NCBI GenBank assembly: GCA_964619955.1
Contig: CAZUJF010000001.1
Coordinates: forward strand, 186,001 to 250,000
From: JACQFK01 sp964619955
GTDB lineage: Bacteria > Planctomycetota > MHYJ01 > JACPRB01
Direction: 5' to 3'
DNA length: 64,000 nt
In this document: one piece after another, positions 48,930-61,224 of the stretch
Layout of the letters: every line of letters starts with the position of its first letter
Position numbering within the stretch: the stretch's first letter is position 1
Notes under the pieces: generated by a model
Databases searched by the model: none
Told to the model about the DNA's origin: nothing
What the model saw: only the letters and a program-made list of their open reading frames with translations
Made by a program: the position numbers and the translations under genes

Positions 48930-50395
48930 CGCTGCTGCTGGCGCTCTGGGTCTCGCTTCAGAATCCGGAGCGGCCGTACGTGATCCGGGTGGAGGACGAG
49001 GCGACGGGCCGCGGGGTCCCGCTCATCGAACTCCGCACGACCAGCGGCCTCGCGCTGATCACGGACAACGCGGGGGTGGTCGCCTTCGACGAGCCGGGGC
49101 TCCTGGGGCGCCGCGTGTTCTTCTTCGTCGAGGGCCATGGGTACGAGCGGGCGGCGGACGGCTTCGGGATCCGGGGCGTCGCCTTCGACACGGCACCGGG
49201 AGGCTCGGGCAGCGTCAAGGTCCGGCGTCTCAACATCGCCGAACGGCTCTACCGGATCACCGGTCAGGGGCTCTACCACCACTCGGTCCGTGCGGGGCTG
49301 CCGGTGCCGTTGAAGGCGCCCGTCTACAACGCGGGCGTGATGGGGCAGGACACGGCGGTCGCGGTGGTCCGGGACGACAAGATCCGCTGGTTCTGGGGGG
49401 ACACCAACCTGCCGGGGTATGCGCTGGGACATTTCGGGACGTCCACGGCGACGGCGGGCCTTCCGGGGCGCGGAGGTTTGGATCCCGCCGTCGGGATCGA
49501 TCTCAGGTACGCGGTCGATGAGAAGGGCCTCTGCCGTCCCACGTTTCCCGCGGGGCCGCCGGGGGCGGTCTGGGTGCACGGCGGCTTCACGCTGAAGGAT
49601 CCGGAGGGTCGGGAGCGCATCCTGACGCAATACGAACGCGTGAGGAGTCTCACGGAACGCCTGGAGCTCGGAATCGCGGTCTTCGACGAGTCCACGGAGC
49701 GGTTCACGTCCCTCGTCACGCTGGATCTGAAGGAGGAGCGGCATCCCTTCGGCCAGGCGTTCCGGATGAGCGACGGCGGGGTCGAGTACGTGGTCTTTGC
49801 GCTGCCGTATCCCGCGCTGCGGGTGCGGGCCCGTTGGGAAGACGCGTTGAACCCCGAGGCGTACGAGGGGTTCAGCTGTTTGGAGCAGGGGGCGGTCCGG
49901 CGGGATGCGGAGGGGAGGCCCGAGTTCCGCTGGCGCCGCGGAGCGCCGCCCTGGACCCCGGAGCGTCAGGAGGACTGCGTCAGGAAGGGGCTCCTGAAAG
50001 CGGAGGAGGGCTGGATCCAGACGAAGGACGCCGCGGGCGGGAGGCTCATCCGCCTGCATCGGGGCTCGGTGCGCTGGAACGCCTTCCGGAAGTGCTGGGT
50101 GATGGTGGCGACGCGTTCGGGCGGGGAGGAGTCCCTGCTGGGCGACGTGTATTACGCGGAGGCGTCGAAGCCGGAGGGGCCCTGGCCGCGGGCGGTGAAG
50201 GTCGCGGGGCACAAGGCGTACACGTTCTACAATCCCGTGCACCACGACTTCTTCGACCAGGAGGGCGGGCGTCTGATCCATTTCGAGGGGACCTACACGA
50301 CGACCTTCTCGCAGACGAAGATCCCGACGCCGCGCTACGACTACAACCAGATCCTCTACCGCCTCGATCTGTCCGACCCCCGCCTCTCAAAGTAG
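48926..50395 (+). CDS. Secreted protein, probable beta-propeller, unknown family
   Basis: 489 residues coupled by ATGA to propeller 4. A hydrophobic N-terminus (TLLLALWVSLQ) acts as signal peptide; residues about 15-90 look like a beta-sandwich (PLIELRTTSGLALITDNAG). The larger part contains GVMGQDTAVAVVRDDKIRWFWGDTN, a pattern recalling glycoside hydrolase 43-like or DUF4185-like propellers, and several Trp/Tyr-rich strands (GPWPRAVKV, AYTFYNPVHHDFF). No active-site triad can be named with confidence. It may act on glycans together with the propeller protein. Confidence 0.55.
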   Translation: MTLLLALWVSLQNPERPYVIRVEDEATGRGVPLIELRTTSGLALITDNAGVVAFDEPGLLGRRVFFFVEGHGYERAADGFGIRGVAFDTAPGGSGSVKVRRLNIAERLYRITGQGLYHHSVRAGLPVPLKAPVYNAGVMGQDTAVAVVRDDKIRWFWGDTNLPGYALGHFGTSTATAGLPGRGGLDPAVGIDLRYAVDEKGLCRPTFPAGPPGAVWVHGGFTLKDPEGRERILTQYERVRSLTERLELGIAVFDESTERFTSLVTLDLKEERHPFGQAFRMSDGGVEYVVFALPYPALRVRARWEDALNPEAYEGFSCLEQGAVRRDAEGRPEFRWRRGAPPWTPERQEDCVRKGLLKAEEGWIQTKDAAGGRLIRLHRGSVRWNAFRKCWVMVATRSGGEESLLGDVYYAEASKPEGPWPRAVKVAGHKAYTFYNPVHHDFFDQEGGRLIHFEGTYTTTFSQTKIPTPRYDYNQILYRLDLSDPRLSK

Positions 50396-50422
50396 ACAGG
50401 CTGCTTTGCGAGAGGGTAGGAT
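50393..50422 (+). promoter_or_regulatory. Promoter of metF
   Basis: TAGACA (50393-50398), 18-bp spacer, TAGGAT (50417-50422), 9 nt before ATG 50432; implies a very short leader. The -35 overlaps the stop codon of the preceding gene. Confidence 0.45.
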
Positions 50423-50431
50423 GCCCCCGCC

Positions 50432-51334
50432 ATGCATATCCAGGACATCCTCAAGGCGCATCCGACGACGTTCTCGTTCGAATTCTTTCCGCCCAAGACT
50501 GCGGAAGCCTCGGAGGCGCTCTTCGGAACGATCCGCCGCCTCGAGGCCCTCAAGCCCGCGTTCGTCGACGTCACGTACGGCGCCGGCGGCGGCACCCGCG
50601 AACTCACCAACGAACTCGTGCTCCGCATCCGGCGGGAGACGAAGCTCGACCCCATCCCGCACCTGACCTGCGTCTGCCACGAGCGGAAGGAGATCGACCA
50701 GGTCCTCGAACGCTGGAGCCGGGAGGGCGTCGGCAACATCCTCGCGCTCGGCGGCGACCTGCCCAGGGACAAACCCGACTGGGACCGCTCCCGCGACGCC
50801 TTCCGCTACGCGACCGACCTCGTCAAGCATATCGCCGCGATGAACCGCAAGGGCGGGCATCCCGACAAGCGCGGTTTCGGCATCGGCGTGGCGGGATTCC
50901 CGGAGGGGCATCCCGGGACCCCGAACCGCCTCGTCGAGATGGACCATCTCAAGGCCAAGGTCGATGCGGGCGCCGACTACATCGTCACGCAGCTCTTCTT
51001 CGACAACCGCGACTTCTACGACTTCCGCGACCGCTGCGAGCTGGCGGGCATCCACACCCCGATCCTGGCGGGCATCATGCCGGTGGCCTCGGAGAAGGGG
51101 CTGCGGCGCATGGCGGATCTCGCCGCGGGCTCGCGTTTCCCGGCGTCGCTGCTGCGCTCGATCCAGCGCTGCGGGGGCGATCCGGAGGCCGTCAAACGCG
51201 TGGGCATCCACTGGGCGACGGAGCAGTGCCGGGATCTGCTGGATCACAAGGTGAGGGGCATCCACTTCTACACCCTCAACCAGTCGGACGCGACCCAGCG
51301 GATCTACGAGAATCTCGGGATCAAGAGCGTCTGA
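50432..51334 (+). CDS. metF: Methylenetetrahydrofolate reductase
   Basis: 300 residues, the bacterial MetF length. FAD-dependent TIM barrel reducing 5,10-methylene-THF to 5-methyl-THF for methionine synthesis. FSFEFFPPKT has the catalytic Glu, FVDVTYGAGGG and HLTCVCH follow, then NILALGGD with the folate-binding Asp and GFPEGHP, TQLFFDN and GIMPV. Convergent with the large cytochrome-type gene, the stop codons lying in adjacent bases (51334/51335). Confidence 0.95.
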   Translation: MHIQDILKAHPTTFSFEFFPPKTAEASEALFGTIRRLEALKPAFVDVTYGAGGGTRELTNELVLRIRRETKLDPIPHLTCVCHERKEIDQVLERWSREGVGNILALGGDLPRDKPDWDRSRDAFRYATDLVKHIAAMNRKGGHPDKRGFGIGVAGFPEGHPGTPNRLVEMDHLKAKVDAGADYIVTQLFFDNRDFYDFRDRCELAGIHTPILAGIMPVASEKGLRRMADLAAGSRFPASLLRSIQRCGGDPEAVKRVGIHWATEQCRDLLDHKVRGIHFYTLNQSDATQRIYENLGIKSV

Positions 51335-54109
51335 TCACTTCGGGAGCCTGGCAAGATACTCCTGACGGAGCCGCTCCCATTCCGCCTTGGCGGCGTCCCG
51401 TTTCGGCTTGAAGGCGTCCGCCTTGGCCTGCTCGGGCGCGATCTTCCCCTCGGCGGTCTTGGCGGCCGCCGCCAGTTCCGTCGCCTTCACCTTGGAGGCC
51501 TCCAGTGCGGCGCGGGCGTCCGCCAGGGCCTTCTCGGCCGCCGTCACCTTCTCGCGGGCCGCGGCGACGAGCTTCAGCTGCTGGTCCACGGCCGCCTGCG
51601 CGTCGACGGCGTCCTTGCGGAGCAGGTCGACCGCCTCCCGGGCCCTGGCCGCTGCCTGGGCGAGCGTCACGTTCGCCGGATCCAGCTTCGCGGCTTCATC
51701 CAGAGGGGCGGCGAAGGAGGCCGCCCGCGAGGCGAGCACCTGCTTCTCGCCCTGGCGCTTCTGCGCCTCGTCCCGGGCCCTTTCGGCGAGCCCCGGCCCC
51801 TTGCGGATTTCGAGCAGGGCGGTCTCGGACGCCTTCACCCGGCCTTCGGCCGTCCCGATGGCGTTCCGGGCCGCCTGGGCCTGTTCCTGGGCTTCCTTGG
51901 CGTCTTCCCGGGCGTCCGCCGCCCGGGCGATGAGCGCGTCATGCTCGGCCTGGACCTTGGCGTATTCGGCTTTGCGGGCATGGACCCCGACGTTGAACTG
52001 CTCCGCCTTCCAGAGCTGCAAGCGGCGTTCCAGATCGGCGACCCGCGCCTGGGCTTCCGTTTGAGCGGCCCGGGCCTTCTGCAGGCCGGCGGCGGACGTT
52101 TCAGCCGCCTTCTTGACCTTGGCGATGTCCGCCGCGGCGGCCTCTTGAGTCTGCTTGGCGGCGGCGACGGCCGCTTGGGCGGCCTGAAGGGCCTCGGTAG
52201 CCTGTTTGTCGCGGGCTTGCGCGTCCGCCAGCGCCTTGCGCGCCGGTTCCTGGGCGTTCGCCGCCAGATCGGCCTCGGTCTTCAATTTCTGGGCCGATTC
52301 CGCCGCGCGCGCCGCCTCCTCGGTCTTCTCGCCGGCCGCCTTCTGCGCCGCTTCGAGTTCCTTGGCCTTGGCCGGATCCTTGGTCAGCTCCAGGACGGCC
52401 TCCTGAAGCTTCTTGAACTCGTCCCGGGCCTTCTGGGCGAGGCCGGCCGCTCCTTGCGCCGCGAGCGCTTTGGCAGCGGCGTCGCTCTGCCGTGCCGTCA
52501 GGTCCGCTTGCGCCGCGGTGACGGCCTTCTTCGGCTCCGCCAGCATGGCTTCAGCGGCTTTCAGCTTCAGCGTGGTTGCGGCGGAGGCTTCCGTCGTTTG
52601 TGCGCTGCGGGTCTCGGCCGCTTTGAGCGCCTCAAGAGACTTGCCGGAGGCGGCTTCCGCGGGGGCCACGGCGGCCGCCGCCGGTTCGACGGCCTTGCGG
52701 GCCTCGATCAGCGCCTGGCCGTCCGCGGCGATCCGCTCCTCGAGCGTCGGGGGATTGGTGGTGAGCTGGCCGATGCGCAGCGCGTCCGCGGCGTTCCAGA
52801 CGCGGACCGCGCCCGTCCAGTCGCCCGCGATGACGCGCGCTCCGTCGAAGCTGAAGACGGCCTGCAACGCAAGGTCGTCGAAGGCCTCGAAGTCCTTGAG
52901 CTTGGCGCCTTCCGGGCTCCAGGTGCGCACCAGCTTGTCGCGTCCGCAGGTGACGAGGCGTCCGTCCGCGGCGACGTCCACGCTCGCCACGCCGCCGGCA
53001 TGGCCCGCCCAGGCCTTGACGCGCGTCCCGCCCGCCATCTCCCAGAGCATGACCTGGCCGTCCTCGCTCGCGGAGGCGAGGATCCTGGAGTCCGCGCGCC
53101 AGGACAGATCCGTGATGGCGCCCTTGTGCCCGTTCAAGGTGAAGAGGATGCGTCCCGTCGGGGCCTCCCAGACGTGCAGGCCTCCGCTGCGATCCCCGCT
53201 GGCGAGGAAGGCGGCATCCGGGCTGAACTCCAGCGTGTTCACCCAGTCGGTGTGCTTCTTGATCGTGTGGAGGACGTCGCCGTCCTTGGCTTCGAGAATC
53301 TTGACGAGTTTCTGGGGCCCGCCGAGCGCCACGAAGCGCCGGTCGGAGCTCACGTCCGCCGCGAGGACGACGTCGATCTCCTCGCCGGTCTCCAGCACGC
53401 GGTCGCCGCTCTTCACGTCCCAGAGGACCACGCGGCCGCGTTTGCCCTCCTGTCCGCCTCCCGCGAGCAGCCAGGCGCCGTCGCGGCTGAATTTGAGCAC
53501 GCGGGCGCGGCGTTCGGGGAAGGGCAGCAGGCCGGCGAGTTCCAGCGTGGCGCTGTCGTAGATCAGGACCTGATAGGGGCCGGCCACGGCCGCGAGCGGG
53601 GCCCAGGGGCTGGAGGCCAGTCCCGTGAGCGCCTCCGGGCGCTTCGTGCGCTTGACCGGCTCCCGGAGCAGTCCGACCGGCAGCGCCGGGGGTCCCTCGG
53701 GTTTGACGCGCGCGGCCGCCGGTGCCGCCGTCAGGTCCACCGCAGGTTTGCGCGTCTTGCGCGCGGCGGAAGCCGTCGTCTCCAGCAGGCCGCCGTCGAT
53801 CCACTTCTTGATGATCGCGATCTCGGCCTCCGGGATCTTCGGCTTCTTCGGCGGCATCTTGGATTCGCCGAGGTGCGCCACGCTCTTGTAGAGGGAGCTG
53901 CCGGCGCCGTCCCCGGCCGTCGCGATGTCGCCCGCGGAGGAGCCCGCCAGCGCCGCGTTGTACGTCGAGAGATCGAGGTCGCCCTTCTTCTTCTCGGAGT
54001 CGTGGCAGGCGAGGCAGTGGTTCTGGAAGACCGGGAGGACGTGGTCCTTGTACGTGACCTTCGCCTCCTGGGGCGCCAGGAGCAGGGCGAGCAGCGGCAG
54101 CGGATTCAT
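51335..54109 (-). CDS. Planctomycete cytochrome c/WD40 protein with long coiled coil
   Basis: 924 residues. After a signal peptide comes a planctomycete cytochrome c domain (HVLPVFQNHCLACHDSEKKKGDLDLSTYN, with CLACH heme site and a later Met in SKMPPKKPKI). WD40 blades run from about residue 150 to 430 (DGDVLHTIKKHTDWVNTLEFSPD, GRILFTLNGHKGAITDLSWRAD). Residues about 450-915 are an Ala/Lys/Glu/Gln-rich coiled coil. Last gene of a leftward operon led by DUF1501 at 60281 and following the DUF1549 gene by 4 bp. It is thought to be a large envelope complex component; the role is unknown. Confidence 0.85.
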   Translation of the reverse strand: MNPLPLLALLLAPQEAKVTYKDHVLPVFQNHCLACHDSEKKKGDLDLSTYNAALAGSSAGDIATAGDGAGSSLYKSVAHLGESKMPPKKPKIPEAEIAIIKKWIDGGLLETTASAARKTRKPAVDLTAAPAAARVKPEGPPALPVGLLREPVKRTKRPEALTGLASSPWAPLAAVAGPYQVLIYDSATLELAGLLPFPERRARVLKFSRDGAWLLAGGGQEGKRGRVVLWDVKSGDRVLETGEEIDVVLAADVSSDRRFVALGGPQKLVKILEAKDGDVLHTIKKHTDWVNTLEFSPDAAFLASGDRSGGLHVWEAPTGRILFTLNGHKGAITDLSWRADSRILASASEDGQVMLWEMAGGTRVKAWAGHAGGVASVDVAADGRLVTCGRDKLVRTWSPEGAKLKDFEAFDDLALQAVFSFDGARVIAGDWTGAVRVWNAADALRIGQLTTNPPTLEERIAADGQALIEARKAVEPAAAAVAPAEAASGKSLEALKAAETRSAQTTEASAATTLKLKAAEAMLAEPKKAVTAAQADLTARQSDAAAKALAAQGAAGLAQKARDEFKKLQEAVLELTKDPAKAKELEAAQKAAGEKTEEAARAAESAQKLKTEADLAANAQEPARKALADAQARDKQATEALQAAQAAVAAAKQTQEAAAADIAKVKKAAETSAAGLQKARAAQTEAQARVADLERRLQLWKAEQFNVGVHARKAEYAKVQAEHDALIARAADAREDAKEAQEQAQAARNAIGTAEGRVKASETALLEIRKGPGLAERARDEAQKRQGEKQVLASRAASFAAPLDEAAKLDPANVTLAQAAARAREAVDLLRKDAVDAQAAVDQQLKLVAAAREKVTAAEKALADARAALEASKVKATELAAAAKTAEGKIAPEQAKADAFKPKRDAAKAEWERLRQEYLARLPK

Positions 54110-54113
54110 CGGA

Positions 54114-56521
<2,408 letters not shown>

Positions 56522-56525
<4 letters not shown>

Positions 56526-58909
56526 TTCGGCCCCTTCTTGTCAGGCGTCTTTGCGGCGGGCGCGGCGGCCCCCTTGGCGACGGGCGGCGGGTCGATGCGG
56601 AGGACGCCGCCGCCGGCCACGGTATGCACCACCGGCTCCCCGTGGAGCGTGAGCGTGATCTGTCCGAAGAGGGATTTGTGCTGGCCCGCCGGGCTCTTGG
56701 GATCGGTCTTCACCTTGAAGGCGACCTTCTTGTCGTCCTTCGTGATCTCCCGCTCCGCCGGCTCCAGCGTGGTCAGCGGCGGGAGCCCGTGGATGACGAG
56801 CTTCGCCTTGCCTTCGAAGGCGCGGAGCTGTTCGAGGTCGCACACGAGCTCGGTCTCCTTGCCCTGCTCGACCTTGGCCATGGCGATCTTCATGGCGACG
56901 TAGGGCGGCTCGATCGTGAGCGGGGCGAGCTGCGTGGAGGCGTGGATCACGCCGTGGCCGCCGTCGGCGGAGCCCAGGACGGCGATCTTCCACGTCTTCG
57001 CCGGCGCGTTGCCGTTGGCGTTGAGCGGGTAGAGGAACTCGCTCTGACCCTCCGGGATCGCCATCTGTCCCTGGGCGCCGATGCCGGGCGGCGACCAGAG
57101 GAAGCGGACCTCGATGGGTTTCGTGAAGCCGGCCTTGCGGACCGCGACGATCCTGAGGTTCATCGCGCCGTTCTGGACGAGCGGGACCTTGGGCTCGACG
57201 ATCGAGAGCGTGAACGGCGCCTCCTCGGCGACGGCGACGGCGAGCTTCTCGACGCGCGCCGCGTAGTAGATCGTGTTGTTGGGGGGGCCGTAGACCAGGT
57301 TGGAGTCGTGCCGGTAGCCGCCTTGAACCTTGATCGCGGGATCCGTGTGCTTCGCGACGACTTCGGCGAGCGCGCCGCCCACGACGGCGTCGGGGGCGGC
57401 CTCGAAGACGACGACGGTCCGGTCGACCTCCGCCGCCACGGGTTCCGCGTGCACCGTGATGCCCGGGGGCAGCCCCTCGAAATTCAGCGAGAAGGGGCCG
57501 CTGCAGTTCGTGCGGTTGACGCGCATCCAGGTGGCGAAGCGGTTGCCTTTGGGGACGACGATCCATTGCCGGACCTGGTCGCGGGGCTCCCGGTCGTAGG
57601 CGGGGATGTGCGCATACACGGAGGGAACGGTCCCGCCGAACTCCACGCGATAGACATGGGCGGGGCCGCCTTTGCGGAGATGGTCGCGCACGCGGAGGTC
57701 GTATTCGCCGTCCGCGGGGGCGTTGAACTTGACGGCGGGGTCCATGCCGCCCTGATCGTCGTTGGACGCCATCGGATTGGGCTGGCCGGCGGCGTAGACG
57801 GCGAGCGTCGCGTCGAGCGGCGAGCGCAGCGAGCGCGCGTGGACCCGGATCTCGTAGCTTTCGCCCTTTTTCGCCTTGAAGCGGAACCAGTCCTCGTCGC
57901 CGTTCTTCGAGATGATGCCGTTGAGCGCCACGGGGAGCGTTCCCGGGACGGTCGTGGCCGTCTCCCGCGTTTCATTCGGCTCGACCTCCAGCACGTTGGG
58001 GAACGGCGAGATGCGGATCCAGTTCGGGGAGGGGGACTGGAGGCCGTCCTGCACGCCCCAGACGGCGGCCTTGTCCTTCGCGCCGGGGTCGAGCGTGACC
58101 TTCAAGGGGAGGGGGCCGCTGATGTCGCCGACCAGGCTCGCCTCGAGCACGGTGCCCGGGGGGCCGCCGGCCGGATAGACCGCGAGGGGCCGGGGAAAGG
58201 TGCCGACATGGAGGCGGTAGGCCGCATTCGCGCCGCCGCCGTAGGAGGTTTCGCGGATCATAAGGGTATAAGTGCCATCTTCCGGAGCCAGGATGGAGGC
58301 GACGGAGTCCTGCATCAGCAGCGCGGTGTCGTCCGAAGAGTCGAGTTCGAAGCGCTTCTCGTTGAGGACGGCGACGTAGGGGTCGAAGAGCGTGGCGCCC
58401 AGCCGGATACCCTCGATCTCGGCCGTGAGACGCTGCCCCTTCTTGAGCTCGACCGAGTAGTAGTCGACGTCCTCGTTGAGGACGATGCCGCTGACGGTGA
58501 CGTTGAGGGCGATCTTCTGGGGCTCCTTGAAGTTGCTGTTGGGCTCCTTCTCCTCGACGGTGGGGAAGAGGCCGACGTAGAACGTGCGCAGGTCGCTGAT
58601 CCCGGTGGCGGTCCGGATCCGCAGCGGGTGTTCGCCCAGCGGGGCGTCGGCGGCGATGGCGACGCGGACGTTCGTGACGCCGTCGCTCACGGCTTCGAAC
58701 TTGAGCACCTTGAGACCGGGTTTGTAGAGCAGCGCCTCAGCGGCGTCTTTCAGGAAAGAGCCGGAGAGGACGAGATCCACCTCCGTGCCGCGCTGACCGC
58801 CGCGGGGGAGGATCTTCGAGAGCACGGGGGAACTGAGGGCGCCCGCGGCCCCCGGCCGGGCGCCCAGCGCCAGGAGCAGGGCGGAAGCCAGAATCCAAAA
58901 TCGGCGCAT
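56522..58909 (-). CDS. Secreted protein with PPC domains
   Basis: 795 residues. Signal peptide (RRFWILASALLLALGARPGAAG), an IPT/TIG-like start (SKILPRGGQRGTEVDLVLSG), then two bacterial pre-peptidase C-terminal domains opening with EKEPNSNFKEPQKI (about 136) and EVEPNETRETATTV (about 320), followed by several beta-sandwich regions and a Lys/Pro/Ala tail. It has no protease of its own, so it is likely a binding or structural partner. ATG 58909 has GGAGA; the longer frame of 45 nt upstream is rejected. Second gene of the leftward operon. Confidence 0.82.
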
Positions 58910-58946
58910 CGGCAGTCTCCTACTGGGATCGAACGTCCGACCCCGT

Positions 58947-60281
58947 TCAGGCAAGGATTTCCTTGATGACCCTGCCGCCGTCGACGATCTCGATGGGACG
59001 GGCGCCGGGGGCCATGAGCTCCTTGTCCGCGTTGATCCCGAGGCGATCGTAGACCGTGGTGGCGAGATCGGCCACGCCCACCGGATCCACGTCGGGCTCC
59101 GCCGCGGTTGAATCCGAGGAGCCGTAGATCATGCCGCCTTTGATGCCGCCGCCGGCGAGGACGACGCTGAAGACCTTGGGCCAGTGGTCGCGGCCGTTGG
59201 TGGCGTTGATCTTGGGGGTGCGGCCGAATTCGGAGGACACCATCACGAGGGTGGACTTGAGCAGGCCGCTCCGGTCCAGATCGCTGATGAGGCCGGCGAA
59301 GGCCTGGTCGAACTGGGGCAGCTGGCCGGTCATGGCGCGCTGGATGTTGTCGTGGTGGTCCCAGCCGCCGAAGGTGACGGAGACGAAGCGGACGCCGGCC
59401 TCGACGAGGCGCCGGGCCATGAGGAAGCGCAGGCCCGCGGTGTTCTTTCCGTAGAGCTCCCGCGTCTCCTCCTTCTCCTGGGCGAGGTCGAAGGCTTCGC
59501 GCGCCTCCTTGGACGAGATCATCGCGTAGGCGCGCTGGTAGAAGGAGTCCATCGCGTTGAGTTCGTCGGACTTCTCGGCGGTCTTGAAATGCTCGTCGAC
59601 GGAGGCCAGCATGCCCTGGCGTTTGGCCCAGCGTTCGGAACTGACGCCGCCGGGCAGCGTGAGGTCGCGGACCTTGAAGTTGCCGCTGGCCGGGTCCGAG
59701 CCCAGGGCGAAGGGGCCGAACGCGGTGCTCAAATAGCCGGTCTGCGCGAATTCGTTCGGGACGCTCGGGATGCAGACGTAGGGCGGCATGTTCTTCTTGG
59801 AGCCGAACTCGTGCGAGACGACCGCTCCGAGGCTCGGATACTGGAGGGCGGGGCTGGGGCGGTAGCCCGTGAACATGTTGTGCGTGCCGCGTTCGTGGGC
59901 GGCCTCGCCGTGGGTCATGGAGCGGATGACGCAGAGCTTGTCCGCGACCTGCGCGCTGCGGACCATGTTCTGGCTGAAGACCTCGCCGGCGATCTTGGTG
60001 GGGATGGTGCCGAAGGGGCCCCGGTATTCGATGGGGGCGTGCGGCTTGGGATCCCACATCTCCTGATGCGCGGAGCCGCCGGGCAGGAAGATGTGGATGA
60101 CGCTCTTGGCCGGGCCTTCCTTGCTGGCGTAGTCCTTCTGCTGGGCGGAGGCCTCCTTCATCTTGAGGAAGGAGCCCAGGCTCAGGCCGAGTCCGCCGAC
60201 GAGCCCGCTATAGAGGAATTCGCGGCGGCAGCAGGCGTGTACGGATTCGTCGTTCCAGGATTTCGAAGCCCCATTGACCAT
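58947..60281 (-). CDS. DUF1501 protein with Tat-like leader (2)
   Basis: 444 residues. CCRREFLYSGLVGGLGLSLGSF is the twin-arginine-type leader; then VIHIFLPGGSAHQEMWDPK, VIRSMTHGEAAHERGTHNMFTGY, TFGGWDHHDNI and SEFGRTPKIN of the DUF1501 domain. First gene of an operon with the PPC, DUF1549 and cytochrome/WD40 genes; in Planctomycetes these sets are thought to form an outer-envelope complex of unknown function. ATG 60281 (MVNGASKSW) has GGAGG 9 nt before it. The 142 bp upstream hold the promoter region and no gene. Confidence 0.9.
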   Translation of the reverse strand: MVNGASKSWNDESVHACCRREFLYSGLVGGLGLSLGSFLKMKEASAQQKDYASKEGPAKSVIHIFLPGGSAHQEMWDPKPHAPIEYRGPFGTIPTKIAGEVFSQNMVRSAQVADKLCVIRSMTHGEAAHERGTHNMFTGYRPSPALQYPSLGAVVSHEFGSKKNMPPYVCIPSVPNEFAQTGYLSTAFGPFALGSDPASGNFKVRDLTLPGGVSSERWAKRQGMLASVDEHFKTAEKSDELNAMDSFYQRAYAMISSKEAREAFDLAQEKEETRELYGKNTAGLRFLMARRLVEAGVRFVSVTFGGWDHHDNIQRAMTGQLPQFDQAFAGLISDLDRSGLLKSTLVMVSSEFGRTPKINATNGRDHWPKVFSVVLAGGGIKGGMIYGSSDSTAAEPDVDPVGVADLATTVYDRLGINADKELMAPGARPIEIVDGGRVIKEILA

Positions 60282-60423
60282 AAGACCATCCTCCGCACAT
60301 CCCCCGGAGGGGATGCTTTCTCCCGGGAGGATCCCGCTCGCTGCGAAGGGCCCCGGCCCCCCGCGACTACATAAGTCATACAAGCGGACGCGGACTTAAT
60401 TTCAAAGGACGTGCAAACGCGGT

Positions 60424-61191
60424 TCAGCGGCGGGATTCGTCGATGAGGCGGGCGCCTTCGAGGAGCAGGCGGGCGATGGGGCTCTGGATCTCGTCCTTGC
60501 CCTCGACGGCGAGGTTCCGGAATTCGAAGCGGCCCTGGTTCCGCCCGAGGATGGCGTAGATCAGCTCGGCGTTCTTGGGCTTGTCCTTCTTGTCGAAGGC
60601 GGCCCGGATGACCCGTCCGTCGTGGAAGAAGAGCCGGACCTTGTCCTTGCCGGGCTCCAGCACCACGACGAGCACGCCGGTCTTCCGTTCCATGTCGATG
60701 AGCGACAGCAGGGAGGGCAGGCCGATCTGGTCGAGCGAACCGCGGAAGGCGGTGAGCAGCGTGGCCGACGAGAAATCCGCGCTGTCCGGATGCCTCGGCT
60801 TGAAGGAGGTCTCCGCCTTTTCGCGGAGCCGTTTCGAGACGGCCAGGCGGAGTTCCAGTTCGCGGGCGTCGACGGGTTTGGCAAGGAAATCGTCGGAGCC
60901 CAGCTGGAATCCCTGGATTTTCGATTCGATGGCCGCCTTGGGGGCCAGGAAGATCAGGGGCGTCAGGGCCGTTTCGGGGGCCATGCGGAGCGCCCGGACG
61001 AACGCCGTCAGGTCCAGCCCGGGCAGATCCGGGGAGAGGACCAGCACGTCGGCCTCGTTCCGGGTGGCGGCGCGGAGGGCGTCCTCCGGACCGGTCGCGA
61101 TGACGCCCGAATGGCCGTGGGCGACGAGCGCCGCGGCGACCTGCTGCATCGCGGGATCCGGATCGAGCAGGAGGAAGCGGACCTGAGTCAC
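60424..61191 (-). CDS. Degenerate receiver plus DUF4388 (PATAN-type) regulator
   Basis: 255 residues. Residues 1-120 form a receiver fold (VRFLLLDPDPAMQQVAAALVAHG with the acidic pair, FLAKPVDARELELRL with the conserved Lys), but the phospho-acceptor position in VLVLSPDLPG is Ser instead of Asp and the Thr/Ser switch residue is Ala (LIFLAPK). Residues about 140-255 are DUF4388-like (FRGSLDQIGLPSLLSLIDMERKTGVLVV, FFHDGRVIRAAF). Such proteins govern motility, polysaccharide or gliding functions in deltaproteobacteria and Planctomycetes. It likely acts without phosphorylation. Upstream lies hpnG on the same strand, 33 bp away. Confidence 0.75.
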   Translation of the reverse strand: MTQVRFLLLDPDPAMQQVAAALVAHGHSGVIATGPEDALRAATRNEADVLVLSPDLPGLDLTAFVRALRMAPETALTPLIFLAPKAAIESKIQGFQLGSDDFLAKPVDARELELRLAVSKRLREKAETSFKPRHPDSADFSSATLLTAFRGSLDQIGLPSLLSLIDMERKTGVLVVVLEPGKDKVRLFFHDGRVIRAAFDKKDKPKNAELIYAILGRNQGRFEFRNLAVEGKDEIQSPIARLLLEGARLIDESRR

Positions 61192-61224
61192 AGGCGGAGA
61201 AAGTAACTCATGGGCCCGGAGGCG

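Noticed and set aside
50391..50410. Partial match to the inner arm of the long hairpins (GACAGGCTGCTTTG)
   Set aside because: Only one arm, about 14 bases; it coincides with the metF promoter and is probably chance.
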